NCBI GenBank assembly: GCA_029961685.1
Contig: JARWKL010000014.1
Location: forward strand, 26,571,137 to 26,635,136
DNA from: Aristolochia californica
Taxonomy: Eukaryota > Streptophyta > Magnoliopsida > Piperales > Aristolochiaceae
Length of the DNA: 64,000 nucleotides
Direction: 5' to 3'
Shown here piece by piece: positions 9,860 to 20,899 of the stretch; the stretch's first letter is position 1; each line of letters begins with the position of its first letter. The notes under the pieces are model-generated. The model saw only the letters and a program-made list of their open reading frames with translations, searched no databases and had not been told where the DNA came from. Made by a program: the position numbers and the translations under genes.

Positions 9860-12531
9860 AAATGACACAATCGGCTGGACCATCCTTCTCTACCAAATTT
9901 GAAGTTTTTAGTTCCTTCCTTTGGTTATCTTTCTACATTATCATGTGAATTTTGTGAGTTTGGAAAACACTAGTGGTCTATGTTTCAGCCCAGACAAAAC
10001 AATTGTTTCTAGTCCATTTGCTTTAATTCATTACTATGTGTGGGGACTAGTTAATGTCCCAAATATTTCTCAAACTAAGTATTTTATGATTTTCATGGAT
10101 GACCATACACGGGTTACATGGTTATATTTAATGAAAGATATGTCAGCAGTATTATCTATCTTTGACAACTTTTGTGCTATGGTTGAGACTCAATTTCATA
10201 CAATGATTCAGACCTTCCAGTGATAATGCAAAGGAGTTTTTATCCTTTTAGTTTCAAACTTTAAGTAAAAAAAGGGTATTGTCATCAGTCTCCATGTGTT
10301 TACACCACCCCACAACAAAATGATGTGTCTAAAAGAAAAATATATGTTTGGTTGAAGTTGGCCGAACTATCATGCTCTCTATGAATGTCCCACAAATTTT
10401 CAATTATTTGGATGCCCTCTAGTGTCCTATATGGTTAGACACCTTTCTCTAAATTATTTGATGATGTATCGCCATTTTCCACTGTGACCACATGTGATTG
10501 GGTGTACCTCCTTTGTTCATAATATAGCGCTGCTTCAAAATAAATTCTTTCCTAGGGCCATTAAGTGTATTTTCTTGGGGTACTCAAAAACTTAGAAAGG
10601 GTATGCATGTTAATCACTAATCCCAAAGAAAACTTTTGTTTCCACTATTGTCACATTCTTCCAAGACCAGTCATACTTCTTGGCTAGTTCTCCTCCTGGT
10701 TTTACACCTTCTAGAGGTATATCTAAGCACAATATGTTCGTTGATCACCACCTTCCACAAGATGAACAACCACATGAGTACTATCTCTCACCTTCTACCG
10801 ACCTCTCACCTATGCAATCTCCTTATGCTCCTGAGGTAAGTTCTCCTCCATCTTCTCCAATTGCATTTGGTCTACCAAATGAGATTCGACCTATCGCCCT
10901 TTGAAAAGAACCACGAACCACTACTACTCATCCACCACCCACTTCACATTCCATCTCCAATTATGTTTCCTTCCATCAGTTTTCTTCAATGTTGTGTTTC
11001 AGTTTTGTCTATTGTATCATATTCTCATATTCCTACCAGTTATGAAGAGGACTCAAAAGATCCAAGGTGGAAAGAAGTCATAGATAAACATATCCAAGCC
11101 ATGTATAAGAATTCCACCTAGGATTTGACCTCTCTCCCCGCCACCAAGAAAGAAGTAGGTGTTTACACTAAAGTATAATCGAGATAGGCTAGTAGCCAGC
11201 TATCAATCAAGGTTAGTTGCTAAGGGTTATATGTAATCATATGGCATTGATTATGATGAGACATTCTCTTTGGTGGCCAAGAGGAATTCCAATCAAGTTC
11301 TTGTCCTTCTTGCGACTAATTTTAAATGGGCCTTGTATCAATTGGATGTTAAGAATGCCTTTTTATATGGCGACCTAGAAAAGGAGGTCTATATGAGTCT
11401 ACCACCAGGTTATGTGGTTGAGGGGGACAAGGTTTGTCGATTAGAAAAGCCCATCTATGGGCTTAAACAATCTCCGCATGTCTGGTTTGATAAGTTCACC
11501 ATGGTTGTTACTCAACATGGGTTCCAAAGGTGTCAAAGTGATTATTCAATATTCACCAAAAACACTAAGGGCAAATTCTCATGACTATGTATCTTGATGA
11601 CAATGTTTTTACAGGTACTGACACTAGTGGTATTCAACAAGTCAAGGAGGACTTAAAAAGGAAGTTTTAAAGAAAAAACTTAGGGCTTCGCAAATACTTT
11701 TTGTGCATAAAATTCCACAAATCCAGTCATGACATAGTTTTGTTACAAAGAAAATAGGTTTTAATCTATTTCAAGTAATAGGAATGCTTGGGTGTAACTC
11801 GACTGATACACCTATGGAGCCAAATATTAAACTTTGTGCAGAAAGTGATGTTGAAGATGGTGCTTCCAATGGTTAGTTAGAAAATTTATCTATCTCGTGG
11901 GTACTAGATCAGATATAACTTATCCAATAAGTGTTAATTCATGCATCAACCTCAACAATCTCATTGGATAGCATTGGAGAGGATTTTCCCATACTTAAAG
12001 AAAAACCTAGGATAAGAGTTGTTATTTAAATGACATAGACATATCAATAGTGAGGGCTTTGCAGATGTAAACTGAGCTAATTCTCCAAATGATAGGAAAT
12101 CCACCTCCGGCTACTGTATAATTGTTGGAGTAAATTTAGTCACATGGAGAAGCAAGAAACAAAATATTGTGGTAAGGTCAAGTGCATAAGATGAGTACAT
12201 GTCTATGGCACATGTAGTAAGTGAGCTATTGTGGCTCAAATCCTTAATGACTAAGTAAGGATTTTATACCTAAACCCATGTAGCTCCATTGTGACAATTA
12301 AGTTGTTGTTCACATTGCAACCAACCAGTGTTTCATGAAAGTATAAAATATATTGATATAGATTGTCACTTTGTTCTTGAAAAGTTACAAATCAGTGTGA
12401 TATCCATGCAGTACATCCCATCCAAGAATCAACTAGCAAACATCTTTAACAAGGTCATCTGCTACAAAACTCTATCATAGATGTATTCCAAGTTGGGAAT
12501 TGTATATGTTTTCTTACCAACTTGAGGAGGG
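9860..12531 (+). pseudogene. Ty1/copia polyprotein remnant (integrase, RT, RNase H)
   Basis: Reading the plus strand gives, in order: a gag-pre-integrase zinc segment (about 9870-9970, SCEFCEFGKHTS), an integrase core (9990-10230, YFMIFMDDHTRVTWLYLMKD and a SDNAKEF-like end), a long degraded linker, reverse transcriptase at 11270-11584 (WALYQLDVKNAFLYGDLEKE, YGLKQSPHVWFDKF), and RNase H fragments at about 12090-12480 (CHFVLEK, PSKNQLANIF). Many stops and indels separate these blocks, for example directly after the RT block. The 5' end (gag, 5' LTR) is missing. The domain order INT-RT-RH identifies copia. Confidence 0.85.
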
Positions 12532-12781
12532 TGTTGAAGGAGATAGTGGAATACCTATTTAATTAAGTGACTAAGTGACATGGGATGTAATTTTGTAACA
12601 ACTTAAGTTATTTCTTTAAATAATGTGTCAAGGTTTTACCCATCACAAACTATAAATAAGAAGCAAGGGGGAGGGCACTAGATGTGCTCAAAATTTCCTA
12701 TCTTCCACGTCACTCTCTTGCCTCAAAAGCTCTCTCTTTTCCAAATTTCTCTCTTCTCTTCTTCTTCTCCATTGAAGAGCA
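12532..12781 (+). repeat. 3' LTR of the second copia element
   Basis: After the purine tract CTTGAGGAGGG (12521-12531) the LTR opens with TGTTGAAGGAGATAG. It carries a TATAAATAAG (about 12650) and a CT-rich leader, and a CA end is plausible at 12781. The next LTR element starts within 2-3 bases, so it appears to have landed at or very near this terminus. Confidence 0.6.
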
Positions 12782-12783
12782 GA

Positions 12784-13083
12784 TGTGGAGGAGTATTACA
12801 TGACTGTCACAATAAGAAGTCTTACAAAGCTTAGAATTATTATGGAAGGAGGTCTCACGGAAGAGTTCCAGTTAAAAGGTGTTTTCAGATATATTAGTCT
12901 TCTATTTATGTTCACTTTTTTAATTATTTTAGGATTTATCTTTAAGTATTAGGCTTTGGATGTAATTGGGACAAGGATAGTTTAATTGTAATTAGACTAC
13001 AACTTTCCTCTATTATAAATAGGGGCTCATGTACTCAGATTACAATAAGTTGCTGAAGTATTATCTTTTCCAAAAATTCAACA
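12784..13083 (+). repeat. 5' LTR of the non-coding LTR element
   Basis: Begins TGTGGAGGAGTATTACATG and ends AAATTCAACA. It contains CTCTATTATAAATAGGGG (TATA box, about 13010), followed by GCTCATGTACTCAGATTACA, both also found in the right LTR. Confidence 0.75.
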
Positions 13084-13097
13084 TGGTATTAGAGAAC
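13084..13097 (+). other. primer-binding site of the non-coding LTR element
   Basis: TGGTATTAGAGAAC directly abuts the 5' LTR and resembles the initiator-methionine tRNA primer site TGGTATCAGAGC with a few changes. Confidence 0.65.
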
Positions 13098-15139
13098 GTT
13101 CTGTGAGTTGACTTGGTCAACCCACAAAGATAATGACTTCCTTTTCTAATCTATCATCTCTAGTAGTTTAGGTTTATATTCTCTCTTTTTTTTCTCCTTC
13201 TAGTCCCTATATCCATTATTTTCTTAGCACTTGCACGTCTATAATGAGCTTTTCGTATAGAAAATTATATATTTATGGAATATCTTCGAGTTTAATTTTT
13301 AAATAAAAAAGAATTTTTGTCATCAGAGTTTCCTACAAAGTAAAATCGAGATTTGAAGCAGCAAGGTCAGATTGCACGAGAGGTACAAGAAACAACAAAA
13401 ATCTTCAACTTTTGAACTATTTTATGTCATAAAGAACGAGACTTTATGTGAAGAATTATATATCAAAAGAAATATATATATATATTATTACATATTCTAT
13501 TTTTCAGTCTAATTTTTGTAGTGGGAGATATCGATCTCAGAAGAGTCAATGGTCATGATGGCTAAAGAAGAAAGAGTACCCAGTTCAACCACATTACAAA
13601 GTCTGCAATATATTAGATTTTTATCTCAAAATAAGTATATTTTTGGAATAGTAGTTATATATGGATTAAAGTTATTAAAATCCAAGTTCAGAAGGAAAAA
13701 ATTTCATGTCAATCTGATCTATATTTAAGGAGATATTCACATTGGAGTTGGCAAGGGTTAAGCTACAAAACAAATAGAATCAATAGGTCATAAAAGATTC
13801 AAGAATGAATCTTTTTGTGTCAAATTGAGAATCCATTTAAAGCTCTTCGAGTTTCTTAATCAACATACCTTTTGTTATTCTGAACAATATTTTGGGAGAT
13901 ATTGATATGGTAAGTACCAAAGATCAGTTTTGTCGAAAATTTATTTTTTCCCTATTTTCTCTCCTTTTAAATCTCGAGGCATTGATGTGAATTGAGTTTC
14001 CTTTTTTTCCCCCTAAAATCCAAGTTTTTTAGCCAAATTTGTCGCATAATTAGATATTTTTGGTTTGACTTCAACACTATCATTTTTAAGCTTCTTTGAT
14101 CCCAAAAATCTCTTTTCTTTGTAAAGTCTAATTTAGGAAAATGCTGAAAAGTCTTATCTTGTTTTAGCTTCTTCTTTTTTTATTTATTATGAAGAATCTA
14201 GAAAGTATTCCAGATAGGAATTTATTGAGTATTTGATTAGAAACTTTCCTCATATGAATTGATCCATTTGGAAACAAAAACTTTTAAATTAAGTTATTCA
14301 ATTATCAGAGTTTCCATAGTCAATATTGTTTTTAGGTTTTGTGTTTTTGTTACTTGGTTGTATATCTTATGCATTGTCAACTCTAAAAAAATTTGCTCAC
14401 CATCATGAAATTATCTTGAGGTCATACTTGGTAAAAAAATTTAAGTTATTTTTCTATCGTTACAATCTCCTTCTTATTCTCGCGGTGGTTATTTTTCCTT
14501 TGTTACATTCCCCACATATGTCTTTTATCAGATACCTTTCTCCCACCGTCCTTTTTTGACTCTCGCATACCCCTTTTGGCCAACCTCTTGTGCCTTGCTT
14601 TAGTTGGTTTCTCTTTTTAAATACATATGGGTGTTTTAAGTCCATTGAAACTTTTTTATGAGTACCCTTAAGTGGGTTTTTATCATTGTCCTTTGAGTGA
14701 CAAGCGTTATCTTTTTTCGAGATTATAATCACTACTTTTGTTTGAAATCCTATCAGGTTGGTTTCAACCTTTTTTTATACATATATCACCCATCTTATTT
14801 ATGAGAGTTTGTGGCCAGTTGAGTTCTTATCCTTGCGATACCTCGATGAAGGAGATAATAAATACAATTATATTTTTTTCATGCTGGGCTTACACCGATA
14901 TCTTCCAGTTTGAGGGGGAGAAGTAGAAGAAGAAGTACAAGAAATATGTATTTTATTCCACATGTTGTGGTAATTTTTATGTAATCAAAATATTCAATAA
15001 AGGAGAAACACAAAAGATGAAGTTTTTGCATCTATGAAGAATTGCATCTGTGAAGATTTTTGTTTCAACAAAAGAAAATTGAAGACCAAAAATCCTTTTC
15101 ATCGCAAGTTGAAGTTATAAACTCCAACTTAAGGGAGAA

Positions 15140-15455
15140 TTTGGAGGAATAAATATGGAAGAGTCTTACATGACTCTCACAATAAGGAGTTCTACATAGC
15201 CAGAATTATTATGAGGGGAGGGTTCATAAAAGAGTTTCAATTAAAATGTGTTTTAGTTATGTTAGTCTTCTATTTATGTTCATTTGTTTTATTATGTTAG
15301 GACTTATCTTTAGATGTTAGACTTTGGGTGTAATTGGGACAAGGGTAGTTTAATTATAATTGGACTCTAATATTTTCCTCTATTATAAATAGGGGCTCAT
15401 GTACTCATATTACAATAAGTTGGTGATTTTTCTTTTCTTTTCTAGAAATTTAAAA
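15140..15455 (+). repeat. 3' LTR of the non-coding LTR element
   Basis: Colinear with 12784-13083, including the block TCTTACATGACTCTCACAAT, TTAGTCTTCTATTTATGTTC, and the same TATTATAAATAGGGGC. It is about 15 nt longer near its start (extra AATAAATATGGA). The right boundary is approximate because the last 40 bases are diverged. Confidence 0.7.
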
Positions 15456-15619
15456 TTCTCCTTCCTTCTTCTCTCAAACCCTAAACCTTCTAAGCATGCA
15501 ACCATAAAATCTAAAAAAGTCCTGAATGAGCGAGTTGGAGTCAGAACTCAAGTGAATAATGAAGTTAGAAAAGAACTCAAGAAAACATTATGATGATCTT
15601 ACGTAAGCTATAAAAGTTA

Positions 15620-15970
15620 TTCCTACTCTCATATTTTGATGTGGTGGTCCATCTGGCAGTTCATCTACCTCACAAAGCAATACTTTGCGGTCCAGTATGA
15701 AATCAGTGGATGTACCCCATTGAAAGGTTTCTTTGAGAGTTGAAAACATCGTTACGGAATAAAGCACATCCAAAATATTCAAATGTTGAGGTGTAGATTG
15801 ATAACGTAGCTTTGACGTGCTGCTCTATGTACTTAGATGGGGTTGGAACAAGATTTAATTAGGTAGAACGAAATTATGATGGAGATGTCACTAGCCTCAA
15901 GGATAAAATATTTGTTTTTTCACACACTGCCTGCAAGCGAGTGGAAGAACTGAATTGATACTTGACCCAA
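15620..15970 (+). pseudogene. CACTA (En/Spm) transposon gene remnant, DUF4218-like
   Basis: Frame-shifted translation recovers the signature of the DUF4218 region found next to CACTA transposases: WxxHLxxHLP-like residues with a GPVQY/RWMYPxERF-like block at about 15640-15740, then SMYLDGVGTRFN at about 15820 and VERNYDGDVTSLKDKIFVF with HTACKRVEEL at about 15870-15950. Several frame changes and stops show it is dead. It is followed in the right order by DUF4216-like sequence. Confidence 0.65.
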
Positions 15971-16099
15971 AGTTGTACCAAATATTGTTGTGGGTTGTAT
16001 TGAACTATTGCGAATAAATTGAAGAATATCTCTTGTAAGTATTTTTTAATTTTATTTTATACGATTCATTATAGCTTACGATTGTTAATCATCTAGTAT

Positions 16100-16860
16100 G
16101 TCTCTTAAATAGTGAACACAAAGAAGTATTACAAATCGATTGTACAACCAATCTGGACCAATGGAATGAAGAAGAGTTTGTCCCTTGGTTTAAACATAAG
16201 GTTACTTGTGTCCATAATGATGGTGTTAGCTCAAATATTTCTTTTATTAAGTGTAATATCACTTATGTCAAGTTATATGTCACAAGTAAAAAATGTAGGA
16301 GCTTGTGGCCAACTTGTATTAAACAATGACATCTATTGCCTTCCTTTGTGTCCAATATCAAGTAGTAGTTAATCAAGTTGTATGATTATTGGCATGCATA
16401 TCCACATCAAGCACCTTGAGGCAAACCATATGATTCAAAACAACGACATCATTGTAAAGGGATATTTGAGGATAATTAGTTTGACTTCTATGGTGTTGTA
16501 ATTGATATAAACGAACTATGCTACCTGGGCAATAATTCAATTTATGTGCCCAAAGGCAAGTGGTTTAATGTACACAATAGTAGACAAGATGTTAGGAATG
16601 CTAGCTGGTTTACTAGTGTTAACACATCACGAACTTAGTGCAATTACGACCCTTTCTCATTGGTGTTTCATGTAGAATAGGTAAATTACATGGATGATCC
16701 TAAAAGTAGTGGTATGTGCCTTGTTGTCCAATTTAGGTAAATTACATGGATGGTCCTAAAAATAGTGGTATGTGCCCTATTGTCCAATTTAGGTAAATTA
16801 CATGGATGATCCTAAAAATAGTGGTATGTGCCCTGTTGTTCAAAAATTGGTTGTGAGAAA
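16100..16860 (+). pseudogene. CACTA transposon gene remnant, DUF4216-like
   Basis: Recovered pieces read WNEEEFVPWFKHKVTCVHND (about 16150), then DFYGVVIDINELCYL (about 16480), VPKGKWFNV, ASWFTSVNT and CNYDPFSLVFHVEQVNYMDD (about 16640). This order is that of DUF4216 proteins encoded by plant CACTA elements. Internal stops and a 56-bp triplication (16681-16845) break the frame. An acidic tail rich in Glu/Asp follows at 16950-17160. Confidence 0.65.
16681..16845 (+). repeat. 56-bp tandem triplication inside the CACTA remnant
   Basis: Three head-to-tail copies start at 16681, 16737 and 16793, each opening GTAAATTACATGGATG and closing in GTCCAATTTAG (the last copy decays at its end). They differ by a few substitutions. 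The unit length is not a multiple of three, so the amplification is frame-breaking. Confidence 0.9.
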
Positions 16861-17269
16861 TGCATTTGATGTGTTAGAGAAATCATTAACCACATCTAAT
16901 GAAGCAAATGCCCCAAAAAGACTTTTTAAGTGATAATCTCCATGTTCTTGAGGTAGAAGACAAAGTTCAACACTTGGCAAGGTCAGATGTTCCGCTTGAA
17001 CATACAACTATGCCAATTGACATGGTAGAGAATGATGAAAATGGAGATGAGGAAGAAAACGAGTATGAGGAAGAATAAAAAGATGAATAAGAAGGAGAAG
17101 ATGAATGTATGGAAGGAAATGAAAAAGAAATGCATTTAGACGACAATGGATCTAAATAATTTTTGATAGTCAACAACATTAGTTTATGTCTATCTCTTTA
17201 TTTTGAAGTCTTTTGAGTCATTTTTATTAGTAGAATTATTGACATTTTAAGAATAATCGTAGATCTTCT

Positions 17270-17890
17270 TACATCATGCCTTGCGGTCCACCTACGCTAC
17301 TACTTCCCCTATCTTGCACCTTTTGAGGATGGTCGATGCGTTTGGAGATGCATAATGGTGAGCTACTTGGGCAGGACTATCGAGTCCCATAGACTCATTG
17401 AATTAAAGACTAAAAAATTATTTTCTATTTGTGATCAATTGTTTGTAGTTTATTTATTTACTTTGTGTATAAGTTTAAAGCTTATGGAGATGCCTCCACA
17501 TATTTTCCATCCACAACATGTTCATCCCCATCATATCCATCCATTTCTACATCCAGTCTACTCACGTCTCTATCCACATCCTTCATTAGATGAGTACGAG
17601 ACCTGTTGAAGGGCTCCAGAGTAGACGGCGTCATGAGAGAGCTAGGCTGTAAGATGCCTATGGAGTTTAGGGATTCACAAAGGAGAGCATCAAGGATATA
17701 TAGTCCCTTCTTCCCTCATTGAGTAGGCCCTTTCCTTTGCAATCATGTGGATGTGAGGGTAGAGAAGTTCAATGATTGCATTGAAGAACTGTGATTAGTT
17801 GGGTATTTGTATATTGAGGTAAATATTATAGATTACTTATTTAGATTTTTTCTCACGCACTTATATTGATAAAAATTTGTTTGATGTTAC
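17270..17890 (+). pseudogene. further CACTA-associated coding debris
   Basis: Between the DUF4216 region and the solo LTR lies a stretch with a His/Pro-rich peptide (PPHIFHPQHVHPHHIHPF, about 17495-17545) and short open frames. The same reading continues after the LTR insertion (18880-19000) with a charged coiled-coil-like SLQIEYEEKMKSMQLAL. This layout resembles the second gene of some plant CACTA elements, but I cannot name a domain here. Confidence 0.35.
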
Positions 17891-17897
17891 TCTTTTG

Positions 17898-18880
17898 TGT
17901 TGGTCTAGGAGGCTTCCCAAGAGGGGGGTGAATTGAGATTTAAAGTTCAAACCTTAATGTTGCTAAAATAAAGGTGGGCAAATAACAAAAGAAACACATG
18001 TACATAATCCTAGGAGACAACATTTTTTGTTCTCGATGTTCCCCTATTGGTTGTAACCACCTAAGAACCCTTGCTAGGAAAAATTCTCTACTATGCTCTA
18101 TTAGCCAAAAATACAAAGAGATTTCAGGCTCTCTTAAAGCAAAGTATAATCCCAGAATTACGCAATTGATCTCTCCCCAGGACTTTCAATACAACTGGAT
18201 TCCAGCTCTAATGGGCACTCCCTTTCTCGATTTCAAGCTCTAGAATGCCAATTGTTCTAGATATAAGGTACTAGAGAACCTCCAAAAAAAGTATAAAAAT
18301 TCAAAAGAAAATCAAACTTAACAATCGTTCTTGTGGAGAAATAGCCCTTCTCTAAGTGAGATCTAAGCTTCAAAAACTTTAAGCAAAAGATATGAGATGT
18401 ATAGGAGTTTGATGAAATTATAGAATGCAAAGAGAGTACAATATTTCTTTGCTAAAGGGTAAAATATGAAGTTAACGCTAAAAAACAATCTTTTAGAAGT
18501 TAGGTATTCCAATATAAGCTCAAATTTTAATCATCTAATGAGTTTGAAGGCCTATTTATAAGTTTTTAATCAAACTAGTTTTTTTTTTTGCCAATTAACA
18601 AAAATCTGCAAAAAATATTGATTGATCAATAAAAAAATATGACCAATCAAGCATATATAATAATAATATTTTTTAGGTTCTCTAAGCCTATTGATGGATC
18701 AAAGCCTCAATCAATGAGTTTTCAACCTTTCAAAAAATCATTGATCAATCAAACCAATTTGATTCTCAAACACATCTTGAGGACGAGTCAGGTTAAATTT
18801 GAGGGACTCTGAGTCATACTCAAGAGCAATTGAGTCAAACTCAAGAGCACTTGATGGATGTACACTGTGAGAATCAAGTC
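17898..18880 (-). repeat. SIRE-like (copia) LTR, probably solo, minus orientation
   Basis: Begins (plus view) TGTTGGTCTAGGAGGCTTCC and continues AAGAGGGGGGTGAATTGAG. In reverse complement this is the same terminus that closes the LTRs at 44600 and 51670. Towards its other end it has the same family trait, scattered TTGATCAATCA/ATTGATGGATC motifs (18620-18760). No pol flanks it, and CACTA-derived sequence lies on both sides, so a solo LTR inserted in the CACTA element fits best. The right boundary is uncertain. Confidence 0.55.
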
Positions 18881-19194
18881 TTACCACGTAATTGAAGAGC
18901 GGCTAAACTCTTTACAAATCGAGTATGAGGAGAAGATGAAGTCTATGCAGTTGGCTCTTTAGGATGAGATGCACATGTTCTTTGCACAGTTGTATAATTA
19001 ATTTTTTATATTTTTTATATTTGTATGTTTATCTTAATAGGGAAAAGTATAATTTACATAGATACAATTAATAAATTTTTTACGATACTTTCTACAGCAA
19101 AAAATCTAAAATTATTGCAATAAAATAATTAATTTTTCAAAAGAATTTAGACATTCTGTGAGTGAATTTAGAAATTTGCTAGAAGAAGTCATAA

Positions 19195-19512
19195 ATTTTA
19201 CGATAACGAATTGTTATGTTTGCTGGCATTGTTTGAATCCTATGCTAGAAAAATTCCCAATTCGTTGGTATAGTTCATATTTTATGCCAACTAAATTCCC
19301 AATTCATTGGCATAGTTTGAATTCATTGCCAACAAAATGTGGACTTCGCTGACATAGTTCGAATTCTATGCCAACAAAATTGGAAATTCCTGGCAAAGTT
19401 CAGATTCTCTACCAACGAAATAAGAAATTCACTGGTATGGTTCGAATACTTGCCCACTGATTTTTCAAATTCGCTTAGTTTTTTAACTATACCAACAAAT
19501 TTCAAATTTCAC
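19195..19512 (+). repeat. tandem array of small near-palindromes (CACTA subterminal repeats?)
   Basis: Five to six units of about 55-60 bp. Each contains a near-palindrome of the form TTGGCATAGTTCGAATTC then TATGCCAACAAAATT, separated by short AAATTC spacers. Arrays of short inverted motifs near the ends are a known property of CACTA elements, where transposase binds. Position directly 3' of CACTA coding debris supports this reading. Confidence 0.6.
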
Positions 19513-19518
19513 TGGGGA

Positions 19519-20897
19519 GGGGGGTGTTAGTCCAAAATGAAGTAGAGATGAATTACTTGTGCATTATTCCGTTCATTTGATTAGGTTGTTAGTGGTGAAT
19601 GAGCGCTTCTTCATTTGAATCATGCCAGTTAATCTTCTCAGGCAAAAATCGGGGAATCGTGTTTCATACCTATTTTTCAAATCATTCGCAGCATCGCACG
19701 GGACGCGTCTATCCCTCCCCCGATGAAATTTTTTTCCTCATTTCGTTATGTTCTCCCTCTCTCTTGGCCTTCCTATCCCAAATTTTTTTTCTCCCGCTCT
19801 CTTCTCCCTTCTCCCTCTCTCGTATGCTTCTTCCGCTCTCCTCCCTTTCGGCTTTTCTCCCTTCTTGGCCTTCCTCCCCCAAGTTTTCCCCCCATCATCT
19901 TCTCCCTCTCGGCCTCCATCGTAAAGCCGCCATCGCAGAGCACGGGAGGCTGAGCCTTTGTCGCAAAACCTATCGGTCTCCCTCTCGACGTACCGTCGGA
20001 GCGCTGCCTTCGTCGCCGTTGCCTGCTGGCCTGCCGTTGTCGACCGCCATTATCAGCACCGTGAGGAAGACAATGCATCGGCGCCGTGAGGAAGACAACA
20101 TTAGTTTAAGTTTTCCTAAGTTAGGAAAAATTAATCCAGCGCCATAACTTCATTATATTTATTTTGTAAAATAATCCATATTTTTTTATTTAATTAGTAT
20201 ATTCATTTTTTAATTATTGTATTAAATTAGTGATTTAATAATCATTATTAAAATAATGTTAAAGTTAACATTTGATAAATTTTTTTGGTTTAATTATCCC
20301 ATTGCTATAATTAATTAAACCACTTGTTTTAAATTTTGTGGCAATATACTATTAATTAATAAAACGTAAAAATATATATTATGTTATTGATAAAATAATA
20401 TATTTATTTATTTATTATATCTAATTATTTATTAATATATTAAATTAGTGATTTTTAATGTTAAAATATATCTTATTTTATTAAAAAATAATTTATTTAT
20501 TTATTATATTTTCTTATGTTATTTTTTAATTTTTTTATAATTTATTCTTGTCACACATAATTATTATATTAATTTATAATAAACTATAATAATTAAGTAA
20601 TATAATATAGTCTTTCATTAATTAGTTTATTAATATATTTTAATACTCATTAAATCACTTATAAGTGTAGTAACCATGTTTATTTTGGTTAATTATCTGT
20701 TTAGATATATGTTCTATTTAAGTATTCTCTTGTTTATATCATTTTTTTTATTTTGGGGCACTAACACTGGAATTTGTTTTCCAGTGCACTTGAACTCGTC
20801 TACACTAAGACCCAAGGACGAGTTGAAGTTGAATCAATTCATTTAAGATGAATTAAAATTTTAACTTCATTTCAAGTTCATTGTTGAATAACCCCCC
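19519..20897 (+). mobile_element. G5TTAGTCC inverted-repeat element, copy 1
   Basis: The left end reads GGGGGGTGTTAGTCC, and the right end TTGTTGAATAACCCCCC, a diverged inverted repeat. Inside, in order: a CGGGGAATCG/ACCTATTTTTCAAATCATTCG block, a GC-rich CT-strong cassette (19690-20100), a diverged copy of the TTTTCCTAAGTTAGGAAAA palindrome (about 20110-20135), an AT-rich half (20140-20740), and a conserved hairpin CACTGGAA...TTCCAGTG (about 20766-20787). The order is the same in copies 2 and 3. It interrupts the CACTA subterminal array. No target duplication was found. Confidence 0.7.
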
Positions 20898-20899
20898 TC

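Larger units (their letters stand above)
12784..15455 (+). mobile_element. non-autonomous LTR retrotransposon (LARD/large TRIM-like)
   Basis: Two related LTRs (12784-13083 and 15140 to about 15455) flank about 2.06 kb with no recognisable gag or pol. A primer site TGGTATTAGAGAAC begins immediately after the left LTR, and a purine tract (AACTTAAGGGAGAAT, 15126-15139) sits immediately before the right one. The longest internal open frames (about 77-90 codons near 14330-14730) match nothing I know. Element size lies between typical TRIMs and LARDs. The two LTRs differ by many substitutions and small indels, so the insertion is old. It must have relied on proteins from another element. Confidence 0.75.
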
